Source of the DNA: CAVXNP01 sp963763305
Lineage (GTDB): Bacteria > Pseudomonadota > Gammaproteobacteria > Xanthomonadales > Rhodanobacteraceae
Reading direction: 5' to 3'
Assembly (NCBI GenBank): GCA_963763305.1
Contig: CAVXNP010000002.1
Span: forward strand, 186,001 to 250,000
Length of the DNA stretch: 64,000 bases
The stretch's first letter is position 1. Every line of letters starts with the position of its first letter. Below the pieces are notes generated by a model that had not been told where the DNA came from, did not search any database, and worked only from the letters and a program-made list of their open reading frames with translations. The position numbers and the translations under genes were made by a program. Of the stretch, positions 18,887-27,133 are shown in pieces.

Positions 18887-21318
18887 AGCGCCACCAGCAG
18901 CGCCAGCACGCGCAGCGCCAGTGCCTTGGGCGTGGCCTCCGGCGCGCTGTCGGCGTTCTCGTCGGCGGCCAGCACCGGGCCGACGCAGGCGGGGCAGCCG
19001 GCGCGGCAGTCGCAGCGCTCGATCAGGGTGATCGACTTGCGCCAGCAGATCCTCGCGGCGCTGGAACAGCGGCTCGCTCTGGCCGATGCCGCCGGGGAAG
19101 GCGTCGTACAGATACACGGTGGGGGTGAACGGCGCGTCCGGTGCCAGCGGCGGTCGGCCTGGCCGTCCGCGCCGCGCAGCTGGCCACGACCGCTGGCGTC
19201 GGCGCTGACGAACCAGGCGCCATCGCCGCTGCCGACCGATTTCTGCAGGTCGCGCGCCTCGGCCATCACCGCCACGGTGGCCACGATGTGCAGCGCGTAG
19301 GCGGCACCGAGGAACCCGTCCAGCGCCTGCTGGCGGTCGTCGAAGGCCGCCGCCAGCACACCCTGCGCCAGCTGCCACCAGACCGCGGTGGTGTGCAGTT
19401 CCTGGTCCGGCAGGTTGACCGGCCCGTAGCCGATGTTCTCGTGCGAGTAGAAGCGGATCTTCTTGTAGCCGGGCACGCGCCGCACCACGTGCACCTCGCC
19501 GTGGTGGGCCTGGCCGCGACCGGCCGCGCGCGCTGTCGAAACAGTCCAGCACCTTGAGCCGGGTGTAGTCGATGGCGTCGGTGTAGTAGTCGACCTGGGT
19601 GCGCGTGACGTACGCCTTGCGGCCCTCCCAGTCCAGCCGTTCCACCTGATACGGCGCGGACTGGATCATGTGGATGGCGCCCTCGTACAGGGTGACCGGC
19701 ACGGCGGAGAAGTCGACCTCGGCGATGATGGTCTGGCGGCCGTCGGTGCGGTCGACCACCACGAAGTTGCCGTCCGCCACCGAGCGCAGCGACACCGCGA
19801 TGGCCGGGTAGCTGTCGGCGATCCATTCCCAGCGCTCGCCCTCGCGATGCAGCACGCCTTCTTCGCCCAGCACCTCCAGCCACGGCGTGGCCACTTCGCG
19901 TGCCGAACATCTCGTCGCCCACGAACGGCAGCTCGAACGCGGCGCAGCGGATGTGGTCGAGCAGGATCAGCGGCTGGTCCGGCTGCGATCCGCGCGTGCT
20001 CCGGCGTGGCGCCCTGGAAGAACTCCGGATGGCGCACCAGGTACTGGTCCAGCGGGTCGGAACTGGCCACCAGCACGCCCAGCGCCGATTGCTGGCGCCG
20101 GCCGGCACGGCCGAAGCGCTGCCAGGTGGCGGCGACCGAGCCGGGATAGCCGTTGAGCACCACCGCGTCGAGCGAGCCGATGTCCACGCCCAGCTCCAGC
20201 GCCGAGGTGCTGACGATGCCGTCGATGCTGCCGGCGCGCATCGCGCGCTCGGCGGCGCGGCGCTCCTTCGGCAGGTAGCCGCCGCGGTAGGCGCGGATGC
20301 GCGGCGGCTTGCGCGGATCGTGATCGAACACGTCCTTGAGGTACTTGGTGAGCACCTCGACCATGCTGCGGCTCTGCGCGAACACCAGCGTCTTCATGCC
20401 GCGACTTGATCGCCAGCCGCGCGATGCGGTTGGTCTGCGAGCGCGCCGAGGCGCGCAACCCAAGGTCCGGGTTGACCACCGGCGGGTTCCACAGCAGCAC
20501 GTGCTTGTCGCCGGTGGGTGCGCCGCTTTCGGTGATCGCGGTGACCGCGTCCTCGATCAGCGCCTGCGGCGTGCTGCTGCGGGTTGCCGATGGTCGCCGA
20601 GCAGAGGATGAACTGCGGGGTCACGCCGTAGAACGCGCAGACGCGCTTCAGCCGGCGGATCACGTTGGCCACGTGCGAGCCGAACACGCCGCGGTAGGTA
20701 TGCACCTCGTCGATCACCACATAGCGCAGGTTCTCGAAGAACTGCGCCCACTTGGTGTGGTGCGGCAGGATCGCCTGGTGCAGCATGTCCGGGTTGCTGA
20801 CCACGATGTCGCCATGCAGGCGGATCGCCTGGCGCGCATCGCCGGGCGTGTCGCCGTCGAAGGTGAACGCCTTCACGCCCAAGCTCGCCGGCCTGGTTCA
20901 GCTCCAGCAGCTCGGCCACCTGGTCCTGCGCCAGCGCCTTGGTCGGAAACAGATACAGCGCCTTGGCCTTGCTCGCGCATCGCCGCGGTGATCACCGGCA
21001 GCGTGTAGCACAGCGACTTGCCCGAGGCGGTCGGCGTGACGATCGCCACGTGCTGGCCGGCCTGGGTGGCCACCCAGGCTTCGTCCTGGTGGCTGTACAG
21101 CTGGGTCAGATGCCGCGGCTGCGCAGCGCCCGCGCCAGCGCCGGCGGCAAGTCTTCGGGCAGCGGCGCGAAAGAGCCCTCGCGCCCGGGCACCACGAACG
21201 CACCGGTGATGCGCGCGGCGTAGCGCTTTGAAAGGCGTTGCGCCAGCGAGCGGCCATCGCTGGGGCCGCGCAACACCAGGTCGTCGGCAACCTGGTAGCG
21301 GTCGGGCAGGGCATTCAT
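18883..21318 (-). CDS. DExH-box DNA helicase, MrfA/YprA-like with DUF1998 zinc site (multiple indels)
   Basis: A superfamily 2 helicase of about 810 residues after frame correction. Start ATG 21318 (MNALPDRYQVADDLVLRG). Visible motifs in order: Walker A TPTASGKS, PTKALAQDQ, SNPDMLH, the DEVH box VVIDEVHTYRG, motif III CSATIGNP, then helicase C with VFAQSRSMVEVL, GIVSTSALELGVDIG and QRFGRAGR. Last comes the DUF1998 region with the cysteine cluster C-x-C-x3-C-x2-C (RCDCRAGCPACVG), which binds zinc in MrfA. About ten single-base slips interrupt the frame (near 21112, 20975, 20884, 20583, 20402, 19990, 19905, 19535, 19150 and 19035), most of them insertions. Every domain is nevertheless present. 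The nuclease partner follows directly. Confidence 0.8.
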
Positions 21319-21478
21319 GGGGGGGTATCCGCGGGCGAAAGAGACGGCGCCATTACAGGCTGGTGTCGTCTCACCCGGTGAGATGCGCGCATCGACCCGT
21401 GGCCCCGCGTGTCCGAAAGATTGCCGTATCGTGGACACCGTATCGGGACAATGGTGTGTCCCCCGAAAGCGAGCTGCC

Positions 21479-22414
21479 ATGTTCCGCACCCGACTGTCGT
21501 GGATCGTCCTGCCGCTGTGGCTGGCGGGTTGCCATCCGCCTCCCACCGAACCGGCGTCACCCGCAGCATCCGCATCGGTCGCCGCCGCACCCGCACATGC
21601 ATCCACCGCCTCCATGAAGCAACCCGCCTGGCGGTGGACGGCAGGGCACGGCGGGCAGGGCACCTCGGCACAACTGCAGGGGCCCTCGGGGGTGCTGATG
21701 CGGATCACCTGCTCGGCCAACCCACAGCGGCTGACGGTTACGGTGCCGGCCTTTGCGCCCATCGGCAGCGAAGACCGGCTCAGCTTCGGCTTCGATGACG
21801 CCCCCATGGCGCTGGCCGCCGACCTGCAGGCCTCGGGACAGGGCGTAAGCGCGCACGGACCGATTCCCGCGGATATCGAAAAAAAGCTGCGCGACGCGCA
21901 CACCGTCAGCGCGCGCTACGGCAACCAGATCGCCGGTCCGTTTCCGGCGCCGGCCGGCGAGGCCGCCCATCACCTGGCCCACGCTTGCGCCGAGATGGTC
22001 ACGGCCGATCCGTCGATACTGGCAGAGCGGCCGGCCACCGCCGACAGCGCCCAGGCTGCAGCCACGGTGGTCGAGCGATACCTCGGTCTGCTGGCCACCG
22101 GCGACACGGAGGCCGCCGATCAGCTGTGGGGCGCGGCGGCCCGGGCTGACGGATCGGCAGTCCGACTGCGCGAACGACTGTCGCACTACAGCGACCTGCA
22201 CGGCGAGGTCTACGCACCCGGTCGTGTCGAGGGCGCGGCCGGTTCGCTCTATATCACTGTCCCGGCGCGCATCACTGGCCGCCGCACTGACGGCAGCCGC
22301 GTGCAACAGCCTGTCACCGTGACCCTGCGCCGGGTCAACGATGTACCCGGTTCCACCCAGGTCCAGCGGCGCTGGCATATCGAAAAGGTGACGCTGGACG
22401 AAAGCGATGGGTGA
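21479..22414 (+). CDS. Lipoprotein of unknown function
   Basis: A 311-residue protein from ATG 21479 (MFRTRLSWIVLPLWLAGC). The LAGC lipobox predicts lipidation at Cys18, followed by a low-complexity Ala/Pro linker. The first half (about 45-150) is beta-rich. The second half (about 190-305) has a helical ERYLGLLATGDTEAADQLWG start and a strand-rich end (GRRTDGSRVQQPVTVTLRRV ... WHIEKVTLDE), resembling small NTF2-like/DUF4440-style folds. The family is not assigned. The next gene overlaps its stop by 8 bases, so the two are coupled. Confidence 0.78.
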   Translation: MFRTRLSWIVLPLWLAGCHPPPTEPASPAASASVAAAPAHASTASMKQPAWRWTAGHGGQGTSAQLQGPSGVLMRITCSANPQRLTVTVPAFAPIGSEDRLSFGFDDAPMALAADLQASGQGVSAHGPIPADIEKKLRDAHTVSARYGNQIAGPFPAPAGEAAHHLAHACAEMVTADPSILAERPATADSAQAAATVVERYLGLLATGDTEAADQLWGAAARADGSAVRLRERLSHYSDLHGEVYAPGRVEGAAGSLYITVPARITGRRTDGSRVQQPVTVTLRRVNDVPGSTQVQRRWHIEKVTLDESDG

Positions 22415-22844
22415 GGGCGCCTGCCCCCAGCGCCGCGCAGGCTTCCAGGCCGCAGCTCGGAGCGCATCCATGAGTGCCGCAGCGCTCGTTTGCGGCATGA
22501 GCATGATGCTTGGCAGCGCAACCCTGGCAGCAGCCGATGTCACCGGTGTGAGCGGCACCGTCAGCCTGGCACCTGCAGGTCCCGGCCCCCAGCATATGGG
22601 CGAACCGGACGCGAGGCCTTATCCGGGCGCCGCCATAACCTTGCACGATGCGCAAGGAAGTACCTTGGCACGGACCGCCAGCGACGGCCATGGACATTTC
22701 ACCGTGGCTTTGCCACCGGGTACCTACGAGGCGCGGGTGCAGGTACAACGCAACGTGTTCGCCCGCTGCCCGCCGGTCAGGCTCGTCGTCGCGCCGAACC
22801 AGGTGACCTCGATCACCATCGTCTGCGATTCGGGCATGCGGTAG
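22407..22844 (+). CDS. Exported carboxypeptidase-regulatory-like (prealbumin-fold) protein
   Basis: A 145-residue frame overlapping the previous gene's end. A later start at ATG 22470 leaves a clean signal peptide (MSAAALVCGMSMMLGSATLA). The mature part has the pattern GVSGTVSLAP ... YPGAAITLHDAQGSTLART, then DGHGHFTVALPPGTYEARVQ, which is the carboxypeptidase-regulatory beta-sandwich found alone or in surface proteins. Two cysteines (RCPPVR, VCDSG) may form a disulfide. Its role is unknown; it probably acts with the lipoprotein encoded upstream. Confidence 0.75.
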   Translation: MGEGACPQRRAGFQAAARSASMSAAALVCGMSMMLGSATLAAADVTGVSGTVSLAPAGPGPQHMGEPDARPYPGAAITLHDAQGSTLARTASDGHGHFTVALPPGTYEARVQVQRNVFARCPPVRLVVAPNQVTSITIVCDSGMR

Positions 22845-22910
22845 ACGGCGTCCAGGCAGGCGTGCAGCGCGCGTTCGGCTATGCTCCGGCCACGGACAAG
22901 GGAGTGTGTC

Positions 22911-23267
22911 GTGGCGAAAGTTTTCTGGGGTGTGTTGCTCGCGTTGCTGGTGTTTTCCGGTATCTGGATGGTGGTGGTTGCGGCGGGAATGGTCAGCGCC
23001 GGCGCCATGGTCCAACAAGTCGCCGAGCAACAGACCCAGGCGTTGCATCAGCTTCAGCAGCAAGAACTCGAACGTCAGCGCCAGCTGGTCGAGAACCAGC
23101 GACGTTCCCACGCCAACGACATCCGCCGCAGGACGCTGGCCTTCAACCAACGGTGCACCGGCGGCGTGGTGATCGAAGTGAGCGGATCCACCTATACGCA
23201 GCTCGGTTCGGTCGGGCATGCGGTGCGTTGCGCCGGCCGGCTCGCCGACCGCCCGCTGAGGCCGTGA
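22911..23267 (+). CDS. Small single-pass membrane protein with coiled coil
   Basis: A 118-residue protein from GTG 22911, chosen because AAGGGAG sits seven bases upstream. One N-terminal membrane helix (VFWGVLLALLVFSGIWMVVV) is followed by a Gln/Glu-rich coiled coil (QQVAEQQTQALHQLQQQELE). A small C-terminal domain with two Cys (RCTGGVV, VRCAGR) may form a disulfide in the periplasm. No known family was recognised. Last gene before the low-GC island. Confidence 0.68.
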   Translation: MAKVFWGVLLALLVFSGIWMVVVAAGMVSAGAMVQQVAEQQTQALHQLQQQELERQRQLVENQRRSHANDIRRRTLAFNQRCTGGVVIEVSGSTYTQLGSVGHAVRCAGRLADRPLRP

Positions 23268-23543
23268 GCATGTCGTAGCAAGGGCGATATGCATTACCAG
23301 GGTGGCTGGAGTTGCTCAAACAGGCTGCTTTGGAGAGGTGTCGTAGTCCTTTTAACTATGCATTATTGATAACGCTCGGAAAGCGCGAAATCAATGACTT
23401 GTGTTTGAGAGCGATTGGTCCTGGTGATTAGCTGTGCAAACGCGACCGGGCTAGTGGGCATCTGAAATTGGCGACACAGTTATGGGGCCGAGATGAGCGC
23501 TCTGTCAATCAGGGATTCGCCTCTCAGCTGCGTTCGATGATGG

Positions 23544-23564
23544 TGAGCGAGGGGTGCTCGCTCA
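23544..23564. other. Perfect hairpin (TGAGCGA stem)
   Basis: TGAGCGA and TCGCTCA are separated by the 7-base loop GGGGTGC. It lies in non-coding low-GC DNA 80 bases before a second hairpin. Confidence 0.6.
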
Positions 23565-23642
23565 TAGGCGAGTTTCATGGCTTCGACAGCGTCGCCTGCG
23601 CATCGGGCAGTGGCTACTCGCTGCAGAGCCGGCGAGGGGGAC

Positions 23643-23669
23643 GATTCACGAGGCTGCGTCTCGTGAATC
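23643..23669. other. Perfect 10-bp hairpin (GATTCACGAG stem)
   Basis: GATTCACGAG and CTCGTGAATC flank the 7-base loop GCTGCGT. There is no U-tract. It could be a recombination or operator site, or part of a small structured RNA together with the hairpin at 23544-23564. Confidence 0.6.
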
Positions 23670-23760
23670 ACAGTTGCGATCGCCGGCAATGTTGTGAGCC
23701 TGTAGCTGACGCGCCTGCAGATCCGGGAAGGTGATGTCGCAGTCAGATTTACTAAATCTC

Positions 23761-23820
23761 TTGACAGGGGCGCTCATTTCGCTCAGGATGTCGTACAGTT
23801 TAGCTTCAACTAAATTTAGT
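23761..23820 (+). promoter_or_regulatory. Promoter-like block with operator palindrome
   Basis: A consensus TTGACA (23761-23766) follows ACTAAATC. Downstream is TACAGT, then the perfect 12-bp palindrome ACTAAATTTAGT (23809-23820), and 13 bases later a strong GGAGAG ribosome site (23833-23838) and ATG 23843. No good -10 box lies at 17-bp spacing. The repeated ACTAAAT half-site before and after the -35 box suggests a repressor binding region. Confidence 0.4.
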
Positions 23821-23842
23821 ACACATCATTTCGGAGAGATCC

Positions 23843-24660
23843 ATGAGCAGTGCCGCTTGGTACAACTAGCCTAGCGCACCGGCTACAGCAGAAGGAGCTA
23901 AGTCTGAAGCTTGGCGTATCCGACTCAGGTGAGCAAATGGAAGAAGGGGGAGACATCTCCTTCGAGATGGAGAGGCGACTGCGCGAACTGGCGCATCGGC
24001 GACTTGGAGCCGACGTTGTGACTTCGGCGGATCTGTGGAGGCAGCAATGAAGTGGCAGCAAGTCATTGGGTTCTTGGCTGACTTTGCACGAAGGCGCTGA
24101 GACGGGCTACAACACCGTTCGCTGCAAGACGAACTTGAGCTACTGACGGAACGACATCCGCATCCTGAAGGAAATCGGTGCGCCGATTCCGCCTCTGTTT
24201 CCTCGTGACATCGATCTGGATTTTGCTGCTGCTTGGGAGGATGAGGCCAGCGACGAGGCACTTATTGGCGCTATTGAGGGCAACGTACTCGAGCACATTC
24301 TCGCTAGATCTTTAGGGCGCTCAATGACGTGTATGGTTTCTACGCAGCGTACTTGTCCGAACTTTTCGACGCGAGGAGCTCGGTCTCATGGAGACTGCCG
24401 CCGAGAACATCGAACCTGCCTTGTCGAATTGGCGGCACGAAAGTGGACATCGACGACGACTTTGCGGTTTCGGAGCGTTCCGCGCAAAATTCGCGCCGAT
24501 TACGAGAGTGGGTAGGCATAGTCAAAGACAAGGCGTTCCAGGCAGGGGTGCCCTGAGGGCCGAGTTGATGAATCTGGTGTATGATCAGGGACGAGTTGAG
24601 CATGAGGCGGAAGCAGAAAGTCTCGGCTTCAACGCGGGGCGCATTCACCTGACATCTATA
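23843..24660 (+). pseudogene. Broken, unidentified accessory genes (two coupled frames)
   Basis: A strong ribosome site and ATG 23843 open a frame that stops after eight codons. The neighbouring frame continues as a plausible protein (LSLKLGVSDSGEQMEEGGD ... ADLWRQQ) to TGA 24050, overlapping an ATG at 24047 (ATGA). From there fragments in successive frames read like one protein: MKWQQVIGFL, TGYNTVRCKTNLS, NDIRILKEIGAPIPPLF, ALNDVYGFYAAYLSELF and VDIDDDFAVSE, ending RIHLTSI near 24660. The layout resembles a phage or plasmid regulator followed by a larger gene, but no family could be named and several frame breaks exist. Confidence 0.45.
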
Positions 24661-25189
24661 TGAACGAACTGCTAGTTGGCATGCGCGTCATCCATCAAGT
24701 GTTGCGCATCCTGAAGAAGCTCGGCATGAAGAGGAGTTCAAGTTGGACGATTCGAGCTGAGCCTCGGTAATTCGCCGCAAGCGGATGAGGGTTAGGGCGA
24801 CTGATGATCGCGGTTGTCGCCGCACATTGGACGCCATCGAGATCTTGCTAGGCGGAAATGGGCGCGATGTAGAAGCGGACGAGCACACACGGAAGTGGCT
24901 GATATCGTGCGGGCACGATGGCGAGCGGGCAGAGGCCGACCGGGGCCCTCAACCAGCGCGCCTAACGTGCGCCGAAGCGCAGCGTTCGGCTGTAGGAAAA
25001 ATCCGACGCTGCACGGTAGGCACTCATTATCAGCCCCAAGGCAGCGCTGCAGACTGACGGGCTTACCGTGGCTGTGCGGCAACGTTCGGCGAGAACTCGT
25101 CCATGCGATGGCACTGATCGGTACGGTCACCACGTCGCCGCTGCGATAGAGCGCGCAGAATTTTTCCGAGCACAGAATGACCGGTACGT

Positions 25190-25520
25190 CATGGGCGTCC
25201 CGTGTGGTGCGGCAAGTTCAGTGGTAAAAGAACTATCTGGCCGCTGCAGCGGAACTCGAAGCACAACGGAGTTTTGCTCGAGATCAGCTGCGGCCGCCGA
25301 CGAGGACATCGCTCGGCAAGCCGGCCAAATCGCTGCGCTAGAAAAAGCGCTGGCGGATGCTCGCCCACGAGTTCCCCAGAGGCGAGCTTCTCGAGAAACG
25401 TAAGCAACAGCGGGCACCATCTGGACCGGTCGCTAAGCGTGATCGGCGCAAGAAAGCTCCGGTAGGTTCTCGTTTCGGACGACTGACACCGCAAGCCTCA
25501 TCGAACGCCGTCAAGAGGTG
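25190..25520 (+). pseudogene. Possible transposase N-terminal remnant (IS66-like, weak)
   Basis: Fragments in alternating frames give an Ala/Glu-rich coiled coil (DEDIARQAGQIAALEKALAD) followed by EKRKQQRAP and a basic stretch. This order, coiled coil then KRKQ-AP, is that of the start of some IS66-type transposases. It is broken by stops and frame changes, no catalytic domain is present, and the call rests on pattern memory only. Confidence 0.25.
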
Positions 25521-25619
25521 ACGCGGTTACGTGGACTGACGTGGTTGAGTAGCCAGGTGACACGGTTAAGGGGAGTGACAGAGGACGTTGGGCGTCGGAT
25601 CGGCCATCCTCGATTGCGC

Positions 25620-25633
25620 ATAATGTATATTAT
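25620..25633. promoter_or_regulatory. AT-rich palindrome downstream of the KfrA-like gene
   Basis: ATAAT-GTAT-ATTAT dyad in an AT-rich run. A related dyad lies upstream of the same gene (26372-26386). Both could be binding sites of the encoded DNA-binding protein. Confidence 0.35.
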
Positions 25634-25721
25634 GTAAAATAACGCAAAAGGCACCGATAGGCCCCAAACGTTGGAATGCCTTCACTGCGCGTTACGGCCA
25701 TGATCTTCCGTTCAGTCACCT

Positions 25722-26288
25722 TCAGGCGCTTCCGCGCTGGATTCGCTCGAGCGTGGCCCTGAGTTCCTCGAGCTCACCCGCCTGCTGCCCACAGCGAGCC
25801 CGAAGCGCATCGCGCTCTTGCATCACATCCGCAAGCAATGCGTGGCTGTCCTGCAACTGGCCATCCAGCATGGTGCATGCGTGCTCGGCCAGCTCCCGGA
25901 CAGCCTGCGCCCGACCGACCTCCGCCTTTGACGCTTCAAGCCGGGCCTCCAACGCTTCGCAGCTCCGGGTCAGTTGTTCGCAAGACGCTTCCAACGCCGC
26001 GCGTTCCTTGGCGACACGATCCGCCTCTGCATCCTCGGCATGCCTGGTAGCCAGCTGCCACAACTCGCTCATCGCCTGTGCCACAGGACCAGGCACTTCG
26101 GGCGGCGCCCCGATCCCGCGAAGCCGCTCCCCGAACTGGTTCCGCCACACGCTCAGCATGCGAGCGACCGTATTCGGCGAACCCGTCCCCAGCGCTCTGC
26201 GGACCTTTTCCACGGTCGGGTTTGAGCCTGTGCCGAGGATCATCTCGGCGGCTGCGTTTACCTGGTGCTGGGTGATGCCCTTGGGCAC
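25722..26288 (-). CDS. KfrA-like DNA-binding protein
   Basis: A 188-residue protein from GTG 26288, which has GGAGC eight bases upstream. The N-terminal domain (about 4-60) carries the KfrA_N pattern ITQHQVNAAAEMILGTG, then NPTVEKVRRALGTGSPNTVA and RMLSVWRNQFGERL, a winged-helix-like DNA-binding unit. From about 75 on the protein is a long coiled coil rich in Glu/Ala/Leu. Plasmid KfrA proteins repress their own promoter and help plasmid maintenance; chromosomal copies usually mark integrated elements. It is shorter than RK2 KfrA. Autoregulation is likely, given the AT-rich dyad upstream. It lies downstream of the zeta-toxin gene on the same strand, across a 194-base gap. Confidence 0.85.
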   Translation of the reverse strand: MPKGITQHQVNAAAEMILGTGSNPTVEKVRRALGTGSPNTVARMLSVWRNQFGERLRGIGAPPEVPGPVAQAMSELWQLATRHAEDAEADRVAKERAALEASCEQLTRSCEALEARLEASKAEVGRAQAVRELAEHACTMLDGQLQDSHALLADVMQERDALRARCGQQAGELEELRATLERIQRGSA

Positions 26289-26371
26289 AAGTAAAGCTCC
26301 GGGTCGATGGCCAAGACTAGGCTCAATTGCCAGCGAAGATAAAAAACGTCGTCCTTCTGTCCGTTTTTCGT

Positions 26372-26386
26372 AACGTATATAACGTT
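26372..26386 (-). promoter_or_regulatory. Candidate KfrA-type operator/promoter
   Basis: Dyad AACGT-ATATA-ACGTT about 85 bases before the KfrA-like start, within an AT-rich stretch that could supply a -10 element. Autorepression through such dyads is known for plasmid KfrA proteins; binding here is inferred. Confidence 0.4.
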
Positions 26387-26482
26387 TCCTGGTGCAGGAC
26401 ACAATGAGAGCCGGGCGCGCAGCGGTCAAGCTCGGCGAAGGCCGGAGTACCTCGCTCAAAGTCCCGCCCGACCGTTTCCCAT

Positions 26483-27133
26483 TCAGCCAGCCCAGCGACA
26501 CCGCCAGTGCCTACGCGCCGCAGCCACCAGCGGCTTGGCCCACTCTGGAGTGAGTGCGAGCGACTGCGCATCGCACGGGTGATGAATGGTGCCCGCCTCG
26601 GCATGCAGCACCAGCACGAGCGTGGGCGCCTCGCCGCGGGCGGGGTCGCGTTCGGCGCTGTTGTCGAACACCCGCAGGGTTTGCAGGTGCGGGATCAGCC
26701 TGACCAGGTTCGCGCGGCAGGAGTCGTAGCGAGCCCTCACCTTTGCCGGGTCGATGGCGTGGCCGCCGCGGGCTACGCGGGCGGCGACACGGGCCACGTG
26801 CAGCTCGGGCGTGTGCAGGCCGCAATACCAGATGGCCACGGTGTGTCCTGCCGCGGCCGCCTGCAGCAGCAGGCCGGTAACGGTATTGCCGCCCAGCGTG
26901 GTTTCGAAGGCGTAGTTGGTGCCCTCGGCGATGGCCTGGCGCAGGCGCGCCACGCTTTCCTGCCAGGCCACGGCGTTGGCCTGGGCTTCGGGCAGGCCCG
27001 GGTTGGCCTCGAGGATGCGGCGGGTGGCTTCGTCGGGGTTGAAGTACTCACCGCCGGCCTGGCGCAGCGCCTGGCCGGCGATGGAGCTTTTTCCGGCGCC
27101 GTTGGTCCCGGCCAGGACCGTGATGCGCCCCAT
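26483..27133 (-). CDS. Zeta toxin family P-loop kinase
   Basis: A 216-residue protein. Walker A GTNGAGKS is at residues 9-16. NPDEA follows with the putative catalytic Asp34, then AQANAVAWQESVARLRQAIA and the FETTLGG substrate loop. The AIWYCGLHTPELHVARVAAR segment and R/K-rich helices match chromosomal zeta/UDP-N-acetylglucosamine kinase-like toxins. Such toxins phosphorylate UDP-GlcNAc or related sugars and stop cell-wall synthesis. The start ATG 27133 shares its first base with the antitoxin stop (TGATG), so translation is coupled. The partner is of Phd/YefM type and not the usual epsilon antitoxin, so the pairing is atypical. Other P-loop kinases of small molecules are the alternative. 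Confidence 0.85.
   Translation of the reverse strand: MGRITVLAGTNGAGKSSIAGQALRQAGGEYFNPDEATRRILEANPGLPEAQANAVAWQESVARLRQAIAEGTNYAFETTLGGNTVTGLLLQAAAAGHTVAIWYCGLHTPELHVARVAARVARGGHAIDPAKVRARYDSCRANLVRLIPHLQTLRVFDNSAERDPARGEAPTLVLVLHAEAGTIHHPCDAQSLALTPEWAKPLVAAARRHWRCRWAG

Larger units (their letters stand above)
23268..25721. other. Lower-GC, gene-poor accessory segment with broken ORFs
   Basis: About 2.4 kb whose base composition is visibly nearer 50% GC than the ~68% of its surroundings, with AT-rich runs (23340-23420, 23740-23830, 25615-25660). No intact gene is recognisable. It contains two perfect hairpins, a promoter-like block, a set of overlapping broken frames (23843-24660) and a possible transposase remnant (25190-25520). 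Codon use is unlike the neighbours. It reads as decayed phage, plasmid or transposon DNA, although indel errors of the kind seen elsewhere in the window may have added to the damage. Confidence 0.65.
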
